Source of the DNA: Hymenobacter jeollabukensis
GTDB taxonomy: Bacteria; Bacteroidota; Bacteroidia; Cytophagales; Hymenobacteraceae
NCBI RefSeq assembly: GCF_005771675.1
Contig: NZ_VAJM01000005.1
Coordinates: 310,001-374,000, forward strand
Direction of reading: 5' to 3'
DNA length: 64,000 nt
Below, in pieces: positions 55,215 to 64,000 of the stretch. The notes below the pieces were generated by a model. The model was not told the DNA's origin. It made no database searches and was given only the letters and a program-made list of their open reading frames with translations. Both the position numbers and the translations under genes were made by a program. Every line of letters starts with the position of its first letter. Position 1 is the first letter of the stretch.

Positions 55215-55889
55215 ATGCGGCCGCAACAGGTTCTCATCCTGGGCCTCCTGCTGCTTGCGCCCGTACTGGCCTTTTTCTTCCTGTACGGGTTTGGCACCAA
55301 CCATTTCGCGCTGCCCACTTACTACCCAGACCGTGTGGATTCCACGCAGGCAGGGGGAAAGTGGCAGCGCGATACGGTTTTTCACCGGGTAGGTGATTTT
55401 CGCCTGCAGACGCAGTCGGGCCAGTGGCTGACCCAGCACGACCTCGACGGGGACGTGTACGTGGCCAGCTTTTTCTTCGCCACCTGCCCGCAGGTGTGCC
55501 CCCGGCTGAATGGGCAGCTGCAGCGCGTGCAGGAGAAGTACCGCAAGGAGCCGCGCGTGAAGCTGGTGTCCTACACCGTCGACCCGCAACACGACTCGGT
55601 GGCGGTGCTGGCCGAGTACGCCAAGCAGTACGGCGCCCTGCCCGACAAGTGGTTTTTCCTGACCGGCCCCAAGGACAGCATCAACCGCCTGGCCCTGCAG
55701 GAATACAAGGTAACGGCGCCCGGCCCGGCTATGATTGCTGGCACGCCCGGGCTGGTGCACAGCCAGCGCCTGCTGCTCGTCGACCGCGACAAGCACATCC
55801 GCGGCGTGTACGACGGGATGGACCCGAAGGAAATCGACCGACTGATGACCGAAATCCGCATTTTGCTTTACACCTATGACCACGAATAA
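55215..55889 (+). CDS. SCO1/SenC copper chaperone
   Basis: The 224-residue protein has an N-terminal membrane anchor and a thioredoxin-like domain with the copper site FFFATCPQVCPRLNG (CxxxC) and the third ligand His in GTPGLVHSQRLLLVD. SCO proteins insert or reduce the CuA site of subunit II. It overlaps DUF420 by 14 bases. Confidence 0.95.
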   Translation: MRPQQVLILGLLLLAPVLAFFFLYGFGTNHFALPTYYPDRVDSTQAGGKWQRDTVFHRVGDFRLQTQSGQWLTQHDLDGDVYVASFFFATCPQVCPRLNGQLQRVQEKYRKEPRVKLVSYTVDPQHDSVAVLAEYAKQYGALPDKWFFLTGPKDSINRLALQEYKVTAPGPAMIAGTPGLVHSQRLLLVDRDKHIRGVYDGMDPKEIDRLMTEIRILLYTYDHE

Positions 55890-56439
55890 CGCGGGTCTGA
55901 ACTCGGCTCCGGCCACGCCGCGCGCCTACAAAATCGGGATGCTGGCCCTGGGCCTGATCATTCCGGTGGCGGTGGCGGTACTCTACTACTTCCCCAACGT
56001 ATTCCGTATCGAGGGGGCCGACGTGAGCTTTCTGCCGGCCGTCAATGCTGGCCTGAACTCGCTGACGGCGGTGATGCTGCTGCTGGGCTACTACTTCATC
56101 CGCAACAAGGACGTGGTGAAGCACCGGACGGCCATGGGCACGGCCTTCGTGCTGGGCGCCGTGTTCCTGGTGTCGTACGTGGTGTACCACTCGCAGGCCG
56201 AAACCACCCGCTTCGGCGGAGAAGGGCTGATCCGGGGCATCTACTACTTCCTGCTGCTGACGCACATCGTGCTGGCGGCCGTGACGGTGGGCCTGGTGCT
56301 CTTCACCCTGTACTTTGCCCTGACCAACCAGTTTGCCCGGCACCGCCGCCTGGCCCGCTGGACCTTCCCGATCTGGCTGTACGTATCGGTAACGGGCGTC
56401 ATCGTGTACTTCATGATTGCGCCGTACTACGCGCATTAG
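55876..56439 (+). CDS. DUF420 membrane protein
   Basis: The 187-residue protein has five helices with conserved His residues (VKHRTAMGTAF, YHSQAETTRFGGEG, LLTHIVLAAVT, HRRLARWTFPIWLYV). DUF420 proteins (CtaM type) often sit in cox clusters and help oxidase maturation. It overlaps sco by 14 bases. A small AGCGCGAACT hairpin follows its stop. Confidence 0.92.
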   Translation: MTTNNAGLNSAPATPRAYKIGMLALGLIIPVAVAVLYYFPNVFRIEGADVSFLPAVNAGLNSLTAVMLLLGYYFIRNKDVVKHRTAMGTAFVLGAVFLVSYVVYHSQAETTRFGGEGLIRGIYYFLLLTHIVLAAVTVGLVLFTLYFALTNQFARHRRLARWTFPIWLYVSVTGVIVYFMIAPYYAH

Positions 56440-56443
56440 GTGG

Positions 56444-56468
56444 TAGCGCGAACTGAAAGTTCGCGCTA
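56444..56468. repeat. Hairpin of the AGCGCGAACT family
   Basis: TAGCGCGAACT-GAA-AGTTCGCGCTA has perfect 11-bp arms. It is 5 bases after the DUF420 stop and is a third copy of the elements at 19460-19555. Confidence 0.88.
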
Positions 56469-56510
56469 CATTCTTCGGAACTCTGTCCCCCTGAAGCTGT
56501 TGAAAGAGGT

Positions 56511-56774
56511 ATGAAAAAGACATTGACCGCGCTGCTGCCCTTGTGCTTTTTGCTGCTGCTGGCGCTGAGCCCGCGCCTGAGCCTGGCCCAGTGCACGCTC
56601 TGCAAAACCAACGTGGAGGCCTCGCGCACCGAGAAAGACGGCTACGACATTTCGGGCCTGAACAAGGGCATCCTCTACATGATGGCCGCGCCCTACATCC
56701 TGGGCGGCACGGTGGCCTTCTTCTGGTACCGCAACGTGCGTCGCAAGCGTCAGCCGGCGCCGGATGCCCGCTAA
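56511..56774 (+). CDS. Small exported CxxC membrane protein in the cox cluster
   Basis: An 87-residue protein with a signal peptide (SLAQ end) immediately followed by CTLCKTNVEASRTEKDGYD, then one membrane helix (ILYMMAAPYILGGTVAFFWY) and a basic tail. The CxxC right after the signal cleavage, on the periplasmic side, and the location next to sco, DUF420 and DUF983 suggest a role in cytochrome oxidase assembly, perhaps copper or thiol handling (inference). Overlaps the DUF983 gene by 11 bases. Confidence 0.78.
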   Translation: MKKTLTALLPLCFLLLLALSPRLSLAQCTLCKTNVEASRTEKDGYDISGLNKGILYMMAAPYILGGTVAFFWYRNVRRKRQPAPDAR

Positions 56775-57171
56775 GCCAGCGGATTCGTCGGCGGGACTGG
56801 CGCTGCTGCGGCTGCGCTGCCCGCGCTGCCACGCGGGGCCGCTGTTTACGCATTCGGCCCTGAGCCTGACGAAGTTTGACGAGATGCCCGACAGCTGCCC
56901 GGTGTGCGGGCAGCACTACGAGCCCGAAACCGGTTTCTACTGGGGCGCCATGTACATCAGCTACGGCCTGGCCGTGGGCGTGGTGTTCGTGGCCGGCATG
57001 CTGACCTACTTCCTCGGCCACGACCCGGCGACCTGGGTATACGTGAGCGTGGTGGCGGCCTGCATGATTCTGCTCACGCCTCTGCTGTTTCGCTACGCCC
57101 GTGCCCTGATGCTCTACGGCTTCGGTGGTATCCGCTACGACCCGATGGCCGCGCCGCGCCGTTCCGCGTAA
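56764..57171 (+). CDS. DUF983 protein
   Basis: The 135-residue protein has an N-terminal zinc-ribbon-like pair of CxxC motifs (LRCPRCHAGPLF and DSCPVCGQHYEPE) and two membrane helices. DUF983 proteins are often linked to cox genes; their role is unsettled. It overlaps the previous gene by 11 bases and ends the cox operon at a hairpin terminator. Confidence 0.92.
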   Translation: MPAKPADSSAGLALLRLRCPRCHAGPLFTHSALSLTKFDEMPDSCPVCGQHYEPETGFYWGAMYISYGLAVGVVFVAGMLTYFLGHDPATWVYVSVVAACMILLTPLLFRYARALMLYGFGGIRYDPMAAPRRSA

Positions 57172-57186
57172 ACCACCCGACTGTTT

Positions 57187-57213
57187 AAATGCCGCCTGCT
57201 GGCGGCATTTTTG
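57187..57213 (+). terminator. Intrinsic terminator at the end of the cox cluster
   Basis: AAATGCCGCC pairs with GGCGGCATTT around TGCT, followed by TT. It shows that the next gene starts downstream of 57213. Confidence 0.85.
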
Positions 57214-57285
57214 CTTATTGCCGAGCCTACTCTTCGCAGCAGGCCCTTGACCTCACCACTACTCGTCCGACCCCGCTCCCCGTTC

Positions 57286-60200
57286 GTGACCAAGCGTTTC
57301 CTCCCGCTGGGGCTGTTGCTGCTGGCTTTGCTGTGTTTTCTGGGCGCTTACCTGAGCAACCACGCGGCCGCCCCCGGCGTACTGGTGCGCACCGACGTGG
57401 CCCGGCTGCAGCAGCAGCTGACGGCGGCCGAGCGGCGGGCCGAGCAGGACGTGGAAACGCTAGCTGTGCAGCTGCTGCGCGGCCAGGGCAGCTTTGCCAC
57501 GCTGCAGGCCGCCGCGTACCCCACCTTCGTGTTTCGCAATGGGCAGCTGCTGTACTGGTCGGAGCACACCATGCGGCCGGAGGTGGCCAACGTCGGGCAA
57601 CCCTTCCGCGACAAGCTGGTGGAAATGCGCTTCGGCAGCTACCTGGCCATCCGGCGGCCGGCGGGGCCCTTCGTCATCCTGAGCTACGTGCCGCTGCGGC
57701 GGAAGTACGGCATCAGCAACCGCTACCTGCGCGAAGGTGGCCGCGTGCTATTCAAGGGCCTCGACCTGAGTCTGGTGCCGAATGCGCAGCGCAACCCTGA
57801 CCTACCGCAGCTGTTTTCGCACGACGGGCACTACCTGTTCTCGCTGCGCAGCCTGCAGCCCGACCCCATCACCGGCAAATACCTGCCCTTGGCGTTGCTG
57901 TTGCTGGGCACCGGCTTCTACGTAGCCGCCTGGCTGACCTGGGCCCGGCGGCTGTTTCGGCGGCGGCAGCCCTGGGCCGGCGCGGCGGCGGTGGTGCTGC
58001 CGCTGGCGCTTTTCCGGGCCGTGCTGCTGCATTTCAACCTGCCCTTCGCCTTCATCGAGCTACCGCTGTTCGACCCCAAGCTGTACGCGGCCTCCTGGGT
58101 GTCGCCCTCGCTCGGCGACCTGCTCATCAACGCCGCGCTGCTGCTCATCATTACCTGGTACGCGCTGCTGCTGTTTCGGCGCTACGGGGTGGCGCGCTAC
58201 GTGCGTCGCGTGCCCGGCCCTACCGGGCGGCTGGTGGTGGCCAGCTTGGCCTGCCTGAGCTTTTTCGGCGGCCTGCTGATGCTTTACTCGTTCTACCTCA
58301 GCTCGGTCAGCAACTCCCAGCTGGTGCTCGACGTGACGCAGAGCATCCAGTTTTCGGGCTTCAAGCTGCTGCTGTGCCTGGCCGTTGTGCTGCATTCGGG
58401 CAGCTACTTCGTCGGCTTCTGGCTGCTCACGCAGCTGTACCTGGCCGCCGTGCCGGCCGAGCCGCAGCCGGTGCGCCTGCTCGTGCTGGGCGCGGCCACG
58501 CTGCTGGTGCTGCCGGTGGCGCTGGCCCTGGGCGAAACCACCGGGGTGCTGCTGGGGCTGACGTTGCTGTTCTTCCTGGTGTTGCGCGTGGCCTCGCTGC
58601 GGCGGCTGGCGGGCGTGCTGCCGTTTCGGGTGGTGGTGTTTTTGTTTCTGATGCTGGGGCTGAGCGCCAGCGTGGGCTCGTTGGCCCTGTACCAGCACTT
58701 CAAGGAGCAGCTGATCCAGAACAAGCAGCGCCTGGCCGGCAACCTGCTCGTGGATAACGACCTGCAGGGCGAGTTTCTGCTGGCCGAGCGCGCCCACGAC
58801 ATTGCCGCCGACGGCGTCATCCGCACGCGCCTGGCCAACCGCTTCGCCAGCCAGGACGTGGTGCGCCAGAAAATTGCCAAGTATTACCTGCGCGGCTACT
58901 TCGATAAGTACGAGGTGCGCGTGAGCCTCTTCGACGGGCAGGGCCAGCCGCTCAACGAAGCCGACGGCGTGCTGTCGTTGGCCACCACGCGGGCCCAGCT
59001 GCTGCGCCAGGCCACGCCCACCGACCTGCCCGACCTCTACCTGGTCCACGGCAGCACGTTTTTCGACTCGCGGCGCTACGTGGCCTTCGTGCCGGTGCCC
59101 ACCGTGGCGGGCAACACCGCCACCGTGCTGCTGGAGCTGACGCTCAAGAAACTCACCGCCAACAGCGTGGTGCCCGAGCTGCTGGTCGACCAGAAATACT
59201 TCCAGCCCGGCCTGGGCAACGAGTTGAGCTACGCCGGCTACGAAAAGGGCCGTCTGGTGTACAGCGAGGGCGACTTCGACTACGTGAACGAGCTGCCCGC
59301 CGCGGCCCTGCGCGACCCGCGCCTGTACGCCGACGGGCTGGTGCTGGGCGGCGCCCATCATTTCGGGGTGAAAGGGCCCCAGCAGCGCACCGTGGTAGTG
59401 AGCACGCCCACCTACGCGGCGGCCGAGTGGCTGGCCAACTTCTCGTTCTGGTTTTTGCTGCACCTGCTGGGCGGGGGCTTCGTGCTGCTGCTGCTGTTTG
59501 CCCTGCGTAACCCGCGGCGGCGCTGGTTCCGCACCACTTTCTCGGCCAAAATTCAGCTGTTTATGACGGTGGGCATCCTCGCCACGCTGCTAGTGGTGAG
59601 CCTGGCCACCGCCAGCCTGTTTACCGACAGCTACAAGCGCGACCTGCGCCGCAGCTACGAGCGGCGCGGGCAGCTGGCCCAGGCCAGTATCCTGCGCCAG
59701 CGCAGTCTGCTGGCCGACTCCACCAGCCGCGGCCGTCTCGGCCAGCTGGCCGAAAACGTGTCGACGCTCACCGAAACCGACCTCAACCTCTACGATGCCC
59801 GCGGCGAGCTGCTGGTGAGCAGCCAGCCGCTCATCTTCGAAGCCGGCCTCATCAGCACGCTGATGAACCCTGAGGCCATCATTGCCCTGGCCGAGCGCGG
59901 GCAGCCGCGCATTCTGCTCACGGAGCGGGCTGGTTCCCTGTCGTTCAACACGCTGTACCTGCCCATCCGGGCGCAGTCGGCCTCGCCGGGCGGGGGGGCG
60001 GTGCTGGGCTACGTGGGCATTCCGTTCTTCGATTCGCAGAAGGACCTGAACACCAAGCTCACGGAGCTGACGACCACCATCCTGAACATCTTCACGGTGA
60101 TGTTCATCGGCTTTCTGCTGCTGACTTTCGTGGCCACGCGGGTGCTCACGCGGCCGCTCAAGCTCATCACCGAAAAGCTGCGCCACACCACGCTGACGGG

Positions 60201-60981
60201 CAACAACGAACCGCTGGCCTACGAATCGAACGACGAGCTGGGGCTGCTGGTGCGCGAGTACAACACCATGCTCCACAAGCTGGAAGACAGCAAGCAGGAG
60301 CTGGCCATGCAGGAAAAAGAGGCCGCCTGGCGCGAAATGGCCCGGCAGGTAGCCCACGAAATCAAGAACCCGCTCACGCCGATGAAGCTCAGCCTGCAGT
60401 TCTTGCAGCGGGCCCTGACGGAAAAGCGCGGCAACCTGGAAGAAATGATTGGCCGCATCTCGCAGACGCTCATCACCCAGATCGACGTGCTGACGGACAT
60501 TGCCACCTCGTTCTCGAACTTCACCAACCTGCCCGCCATGCGCCCCGAGCGGCTGGCCATTGCCCAGGTGCTGCGCCGCTGCGTGGCCCTGCACCAGCAC
60601 GTGCAGCTGGAAGTGGGGCCGGGCGCCGAGGACGCCAACGTCTTCGCCGACGAAAACCTGCTGGTGCGCACCTTCAACAACCTGCTGCTGAACGCCCTGC
60701 AAGCCATTCCGCAGGACCGCACCGCCGACGTGCGCGCCCGCGTAGAGCTGCCCCAGCCCGGCACCGTGCGCATCAGCATCCAGGACAACGGCAGCGGCAT
60801 CGATGAGGACGTGCGCGACCAGGTGTTCCGGCCCAACTTCACCACCAAGGAAACCGGCTCCGGCATCGGGCTGGCCGTGGCCAAGCGCGGCATCGAAAGC
60901 TCGGGCGGCCAGGTGTGGTTTGAGACGGTGGTAGGGGAGGGCACCACGTTCTTTATCGAGCTGCCGCAGGCGCCGGGGTAA
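57286..60981 (+). CDS. Large NtrY-like sensor histidine kinase
   Basis: The 1231-residue protein has a first helix, an extracytoplasmic region, then about eight helices, a second extracytoplasmic region (about 510-720), another helix pair with a third sensor region, HAMP (about 930-985), HisKA with H1024 in MARQVAHEIKNPLTPMKLSL, and HATPase_c with NNLLLNALQAI, DNGSGID and GSGIGLAVAK. The H-box is NtrY-type. No response regulator is adjacent. GTG 57286 (MTKRFLPLGL) is chosen because a TTG at 57211 lies in the upstream terminator. Confidence 0.9.
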   Translation: MTKRFLPLGLLLLALLCFLGAYLSNHAAAPGVLVRTDVARLQQQLTAAERRAEQDVETLAVQLLRGQGSFATLQAAAYPTFVFRNGQLLYWSEHTMRPEVANVGQPFRDKLVEMRFGSYLAIRRPAGPFVILSYVPLRRKYGISNRYLREGGRVLFKGLDLSLVPNAQRNPDLPQLFSHDGHYLFSLRSLQPDPITGKYLPLALLLLGTGFYVAAWLTWARRLFRRRQPWAGAAAVVLPLALFRAVLLHFNLPFAFIELPLFDPKLYAASWVSPSLGDLLINAALLLIITWYALLLFRRYGVARYVRRVPGPTGRLVVASLACLSFFGGLLMLYSFYLSSVSNSQLVLDVTQSIQFSGFKLLLCLAVVLHSGSYFVGFWLLTQLYLAAVPAEPQPVRLLVLGAATLLVLPVALALGETTGVLLGLTLLFFLVLRVASLRRLAGVLPFRVVVFLFLMLGLSASVGSLALYQHFKEQLIQNKQRLAGNLLVDNDLQGEFLLAERAHDIAADGVIRTRLANRFASQDVVRQKIAKYYLRGYFDKYEVRVSLFDGQGQPLNEADGVLSLATTRAQLLRQATPTDLPDLYLVHGSTFFDSRRYVAFVPVPTVAGNTATVLLELTLKKLTANSVVPELLVDQKYFQPGLGNELSYAGYEKGRLVYSEGDFDYVNELPAAALRDPRLYADGLVLGGAHHFGVKGPQQRTVVVSTPTYAAAEWLANFSFWFLLHLLGGGFVLLLLFALRNPRRRWFRTTFSAKIQLFMTVGILATLLVVSLATASLFTDSYKRDLRRSYERRGQLAQASILRQRSLLADSTSRGRLGQLAENVSTLTETDLNLYDARGELLVSSQPLIFEAGLISTLMNPEAIIALAERGQPRILLTERAGSLSFNTLYLPIRAQSASPGGGAVLGYVGIPFFDSQKDLNTKLTELTTTILNIFTVMFIGFLLLTFVATRVLTRPLKLITEKLRHTTLTGNNEPLAYESNDELGLLVREYNTMLHKLEDSKQELAMQEKEAAWREMARQVAHEIKNPLTPMKLSLQFLQRALTEKRGNLEEMIGRISQTLITQIDVLTDIATSFSNFTNLPAMRPERLAIAQVLRRCVALHQHVQLEVGPGAEDANVFADENLLVRTFNNLLLNALQAIPQDRTADVRARVELPQPGTVRISIQDNGSGIDEDVRDQVFRPNFTTKETGSGIGLAVAKRGIESSGGQVWFETVVGEGTTFFIELPQAPG

Positions 60982-60989
60982 AGGAGGGT

Positions 60990-61092
60990 AAGAGTTTAGA
61001 AGTTTGTGAGTTTAGGAGGATAAGAGTTGGGGAGTGGAAGACGTGAAAATTAACTCTTGCCTTCACAAGCTCCTGCCCTCTTAAACTATTGC
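60990..61092. repeat. Octamer inverted repeat (GTTTAGGA/TAAGAGTT family)
   Basis: GGGTAAGAGTTTAGAAGTTT and related 8-base words (about 60990-61038) face complementary words (AACTCTTGCC, CTCTTAAACTATTGCC) at about 61052-61092. The element sits between the NtrY-like kinase and the large envelope protein. The rest of the gap up to 61184 shows only a weak TTACTTCG box at 61145-61152. Confidence 0.72.
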
Positions 61093-61184
61093 CCTTTCCC
61101 GACGGGATTTTTCCGCCTGGGCACGACGTTAGGCCAGCCGGGCGTTACTTCGTCCTGCCAAGTCGCCCGACCTTGCCGCGCTCT

Positions 61185-64000
61185 ATGCCGCATTCCTTAC
61201 GCCTGCTTGTTCGCTCCCTGCTGCTGCTGGCTTTGCTGGCGGGTGGCGCCGTGGGCGGGTGGGCGCAGCTGCGGCCGGGCGCGGTGCCTTCGTCGCGGCG
61301 CTGCGCGTGGGTGCGCGTGCCGCCGGGGCGTGATACCACCGAGTTCAGCCTGGCCGATACGCTGACGGTGGTGCCCTCCTCGGTATCGACGGACGGGCGC
61401 AGCGTGGCCTACGACGCCCGGCGCGACCGGTACCGCATCATCTGGCCCAGCAGCCGGGTGGCTTCGCCCGAGCCGGGCCAGCCCGATTTGCGCCTGCCGA
61501 CCAACCGGCCCGACTCGGTGCTGATCTGCTACCGGGTGCTGCCGGTGCGGTTGGCGGCGCCGCGCTTCCGCCGCCCGCGCAGCCTCATGGACTCGCTTAG
61601 CTTCGAGAGCCGGCCGTTTACGGGCTACGCCGACCTGGGGCGGCAGGAGCAGATTCTGGCCACGCCGGGCATCAACAAAACCGGCTCCCTGACCCGCGGC
61701 ATTTCCTTCGGCAACGCCCAGAACGTGTTCGTCAACTCCGCGCTGAACCTGCAGCTGGAGGGCAAGCTCACCGACAAAATCAACCTGACGGCCGCCATCA
61801 GCGACCAGAACGTGCCCTTTCAACCCGAGGGCAATACCCAGCAGCTGCAGGAATTCGACCGCATCTACGTCACCCTCACGCACCCGAACTGGGCCCTCAC
61901 GGCCGGCGACGTGGTGCTGCGCAACAAGCCCGACTACTTCCTGCGCTTCTACAAAAACGTGCAGGGCGCCGCCGGCGACCTGTTTCTCGGCCAGCAGCTC
62001 GGGGCCACCACGGCCGCGCCCGGCGCCCTGCTGCCCAATCCGCTCAACCCCATTCCCATCGGCCCCGGCAGCCCGGGCGTGCCGCCGTACCCGGGGGCCT
62101 TGTCGGGCATTCCGGGCGGCTCGCCGGCCAATAATCCGGTGACGACGGTTACGGCCAGCAGCACACCTACTCGCTTGGAAAAGGCCCTGGGCGGGGCGGT
62201 GCGCAGCTCCACCACCGTGGCGGCGGGCGTGGCCAAGGGCAAGTTTGCCAGCGTCACCGTCGAGCCCATCGAGAACGTGCAGGGGCCCTACCGCCTGCGC
62301 GGGCCCAACGGGGAGCAGTTCATCATCATCCTGGCCAACTCCGAGCGGGTGTACCTCGACGGCCGCCTGCTCGTGCGCGGCTTCGACAACGACTACGTCA
62401 TCGACTACAACACGGCCGAGCTGACGTTTTCGCCCCGCCACCTGATTACCCGCAACTCCCGCATCCGCGTCGATTACGAGTACTCCGACTTCAACTACGC
62501 CCGCTCGCTCTACCACCTGAACCACTACCAGGAGGCCGGCCGCCTGCAGGTGCACGCCAACTACTACCGCGAAGCCGACAACCCCGACAACTCGCCCAAC
62601 CTCTCGCTGACCGACGCCGACCGCGTCTTGCTGCGCAACATCGGCGACAACGTGGGCCTGGCCGTGACCGGCGGGGCCGACTCGGTGGCCTACGACCGGC
62701 GGCAGATTCAGTACAACCGCGTGCGCTTCACCGACGCGGGCACCGGCACCACCCGCTGGATTTACGCGCTGCTCACCGACTCCACCCGCGGCGTGTACAA
62801 CGTGCGCTTCACCGACGTGGGCCAGGGCGCCCTGGGGGCTGATTACGTGCTGAGCACCGACCCCACGCGGGTCAACGCCAACGGCCGCGTCTACGAGTTT
62901 GTGGCCCCAGTGGGCGGCATCGCGCAGGGGCGCTACCGGCCCGAGCGTCTGCTGCCCACGCCGCTGGAAAAGCAGGTCGTGTCGGCCGGCGCCAGCTTCC
63001 GCGTCGATTCCACCACCACGGTGTTTGTCGACCTGGCCTCCTCCAAGCTCGATCTGAACCGCTTTTCGCCCGAAGCCGACGAGGGCCAGGCCATGCGCAT
63101 CGGCTACGTGATGGAGGGCCGGCCCATCGGGGGCGGGCTGAGCAGCTACCGCCTGCCCGACGGCCGCCCGGCCTACGCCCGCCGCGCCGGGTTGGCCGGG
63201 CAGCTGCAGGGCTACCGCCTGCGCTCGGCCCTGGACTACGAGTACACCAGCCGCCGCTTCGCGCCCATCGACCGCTACCGCGACATCGAGTTTGACCGCA
63301 ACTGGAGCACCGCCGCCACCCAGCAGAGCAACGCCACCGGCGGGCGCATCTCGCGCGAGGACAACATCTTCAACTTTTCGCTGGGCCTGGTGCGCGACGT
63401 GAACAACAGCATCAACTACCGCGTGAGCCGCCGCTACCGGGCCGGCGAGGTCAGCGGGGTACAGCACTGGCTGGACGCGGCCCAGCGCGTGGGCGACGTG
63501 GAGCTGCGCGGCTCCCTGTTTCTGCTCGGGGCGGATGCCGGCCGCCGCCGCAGCTCCTGGACGCGCGGCGAGGCGGCCGTGCGCTACCTGCGCGGCCCGG
63601 TGCTGCCCGGCTACGCCTACCGCTTCGACAAAAACCGGGTGCGCCTGCCCTCCGGCGACTCGCTGAGCACCGCCAACTACTTCGACGAGCACGCCCTGTT
63701 CCTGACCAGCCAGGACAGCGCCAAAACCAAGTTCCGCCTCGACTACACCTTCCGCCGCGACCAGACGCCCGCCGCCGACCTGCGCACCCTGCAGCAGCGC
63801 GGCCGGGCCCAGACCTGGCAGGGGCAGATCAGCACCAAGCTGGGCAAGTACCAGGACCTGAGCCTGCTGGCCACCTACCGCGACCTGGCCGCCCGCGACT
63901 CGGCCCGGCAGCGCACCGCCCTCGGGCAGCTGGGCTGGAACGTGTCGGTGCTGCAGGGGCAGGTGCGCTCCGAGCTGACCTACAACGTGGCCACCGGCCG
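61185..64000 (+). CDS. Large exported envelope protein, probably outer-membrane beta-barrel (3' end outside window)
   Basis: From ATG 61185 the frame stays open for at least 938 residues to the window edge. It begins with a signal peptide (LLLLALLAGGAVGGWAQ) and then shows long alternating-strand sequence with SLTRGISFGNAQNVFVNSAL, LTAAISDQNVPFQPEGNTQQ and DYVIDYNTAELTFSPRH. These blocks recall large Bacteroidota outer-membrane proteins of unknown function; the Tyr/Arg/Asp-rich beta pattern fits a barrel. A Pro/Gly-rich loop lies near residues 285-315. The opposite-strand frame is a shadow. Confidence 0.75.
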   Translation, partial: MPHSLRLLVRSLLLLALLAGGAVGGWAQLRPGAVPSSRRCAWVRVPPGRDTTEFSLADTLTVVPSSVSTDGRSVAYDARRDRYRIIWPSSRVASPEPGQPDLRLPTNRPDSVLICYRVLPVRLAAPRFRRPRSLMDSLSFESRPFTGYADLGRQEQILATPGINKTGSLTRGISFGNAQNVFVNSALNLQLEGKLTDKINLTAAISDQNVPFQPEGNTQQLQEFDRIYVTLTHPNWALTAGDVVLRNKPDYFLRFYKNVQGAAGDLFLGQQLGATTAAPGALLPNPLNPIPIGPGSPGVPPYPGALSGIPGGSPANNPVTTVTASSTPTRLEKALGGAVRSSTTVAAGVAKGKFASVTVEPIENVQGPYRLRGPNGEQFIIILANSERVYLDGRLLVRGFDNDYVIDYNTAELTFSPRHLITRNSRIRVDYEYSDFNYARSLYHLNHYQEAGRLQVHANYYREADNPDNSPNLSLTDADRVLLRNIGDNVGLAVTGGADSVAYDRRQIQYNRVRFTDAGTGTTRWIYALLTDSTRGVYNVRFTDVGQGALGADYVLSTDPTRVNANGRVYEFVAPVGGIAQGRYRPERLLPTPLEKQVVSAGASFRVDSTTTVFVDLASSKLDLNRFSPEADEGQAMRIGYVMEGRPIGGGLSSYRLPDGRPAYARRAGLAGQLQGYRLRSALDYEYTSRRFAPIDRYRDIEFDRNWSTAATQQSNATGGRISREDNIFNFSLGLVRDVNNSINYRVSRRYRAGEVSGVQHWLDAAQRVGDVELRGSLFLLGADAGRRRSSWTRGEAAVRYLRGPVLPGYAYRFDKNRVRLPSGDSLSTANYFDEHALFLTSQDSAKTKFRLDYTFRRDQTPAADLRTLQQRGRAQTWQGQISTKLGKYQDLSLLATYRDLAARDSARQRTALGQLGWNVSVLQGQVRSELTYNVATG

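Noticed and set aside
61197-63692. Minus-strand frame opposite the envelope protein
   Set aside because: Val/Gly/Ala/His-rich shadow; the plus frame has a signal peptide and beta-barrel-like pattern.

Overview
The window is a stretch of a high-GC Bacteroidota chromosome, most likely Hymenobacter or a close relative in Cytophagales. Four things point there: the alternative complex III (act) and cytochrome c oxidase supercluster, promoters of the Bacteroidota type (TTTG about 19-20 bases upstream of TAnnTTTG), the GSCFA, DUF255 and Bacteroidota-type NtrY-like proteins, and compact GC-rich genes often started by GTG or TTG. The genus is an inference; no rRNA or tRNA gene was seen.

Layout. 1-3.8 kb (minus): Nudix hydrolase, acyltransferase, gatC and a truncated membrane/TPR protein. 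4-5 kb: a small acidic protein and RNase HII. 5.2-7.6 kb (minus): a signalling operon of a stand-alone CZB zinc-binding protein, a CHASE3 histidine kinase and a response regulator. 7.8-15.4 kb: gcvT, comB, mazG, dtd, a GT-C-like membrane protein, an acyltransferase-3 protein and mltG. 15.6-21 kb: a low-GC secreted protein, then the glyoxylate shunt (aceB, aceA) divergent from a RamB/ScfR-like regulator. 21-30.5 kb: RNase D, small unknown proteins, an M14 peptidase, an 11-residue-repeat exported protein, queA, a lipoprotein methyltransferase and two convergent related lipoproteins. 30.8-39.2 kb (minus): priA, a DUF255 protein, a GSCFA protein with a long basic tail, and rpsF-rpsR-rplI. 39.6-57.2 kb (plus): actABCDEF, coxB-coxA, ctaA, ctaB, two subunit III genes, subunit IV, sco, DUF420, a CxxC membrane protein and DUF983, forming an almost complete quinol-to-oxygen branch with heme A synthesis and copper delivery. 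57.3-64 kb: a large NtrY-like kinase and a large envelope protein that leaves the window.

The most unusual feature is the intergenic DNA. Many gaps hold imperfect inverted repeats built from degenerate words of about 8 bases (GGTGAAAT, GTGACAGG/TAACACGT, ATGGCTAA, GTTTAGGA types). The arms stop exactly at start or stop codons, sometimes supply the stop codon, and in one case run in frame through a peptidase gene. Other gaps hold longer perfect or near-perfect inverted repeats (34/31 bp nested, 83 bp, a 44-bp perfect palindrome) and two arrays with a 20-21 bp period. Together they look like several repeat families that share a boundary-seeking behaviour; function and mobility are unknown.
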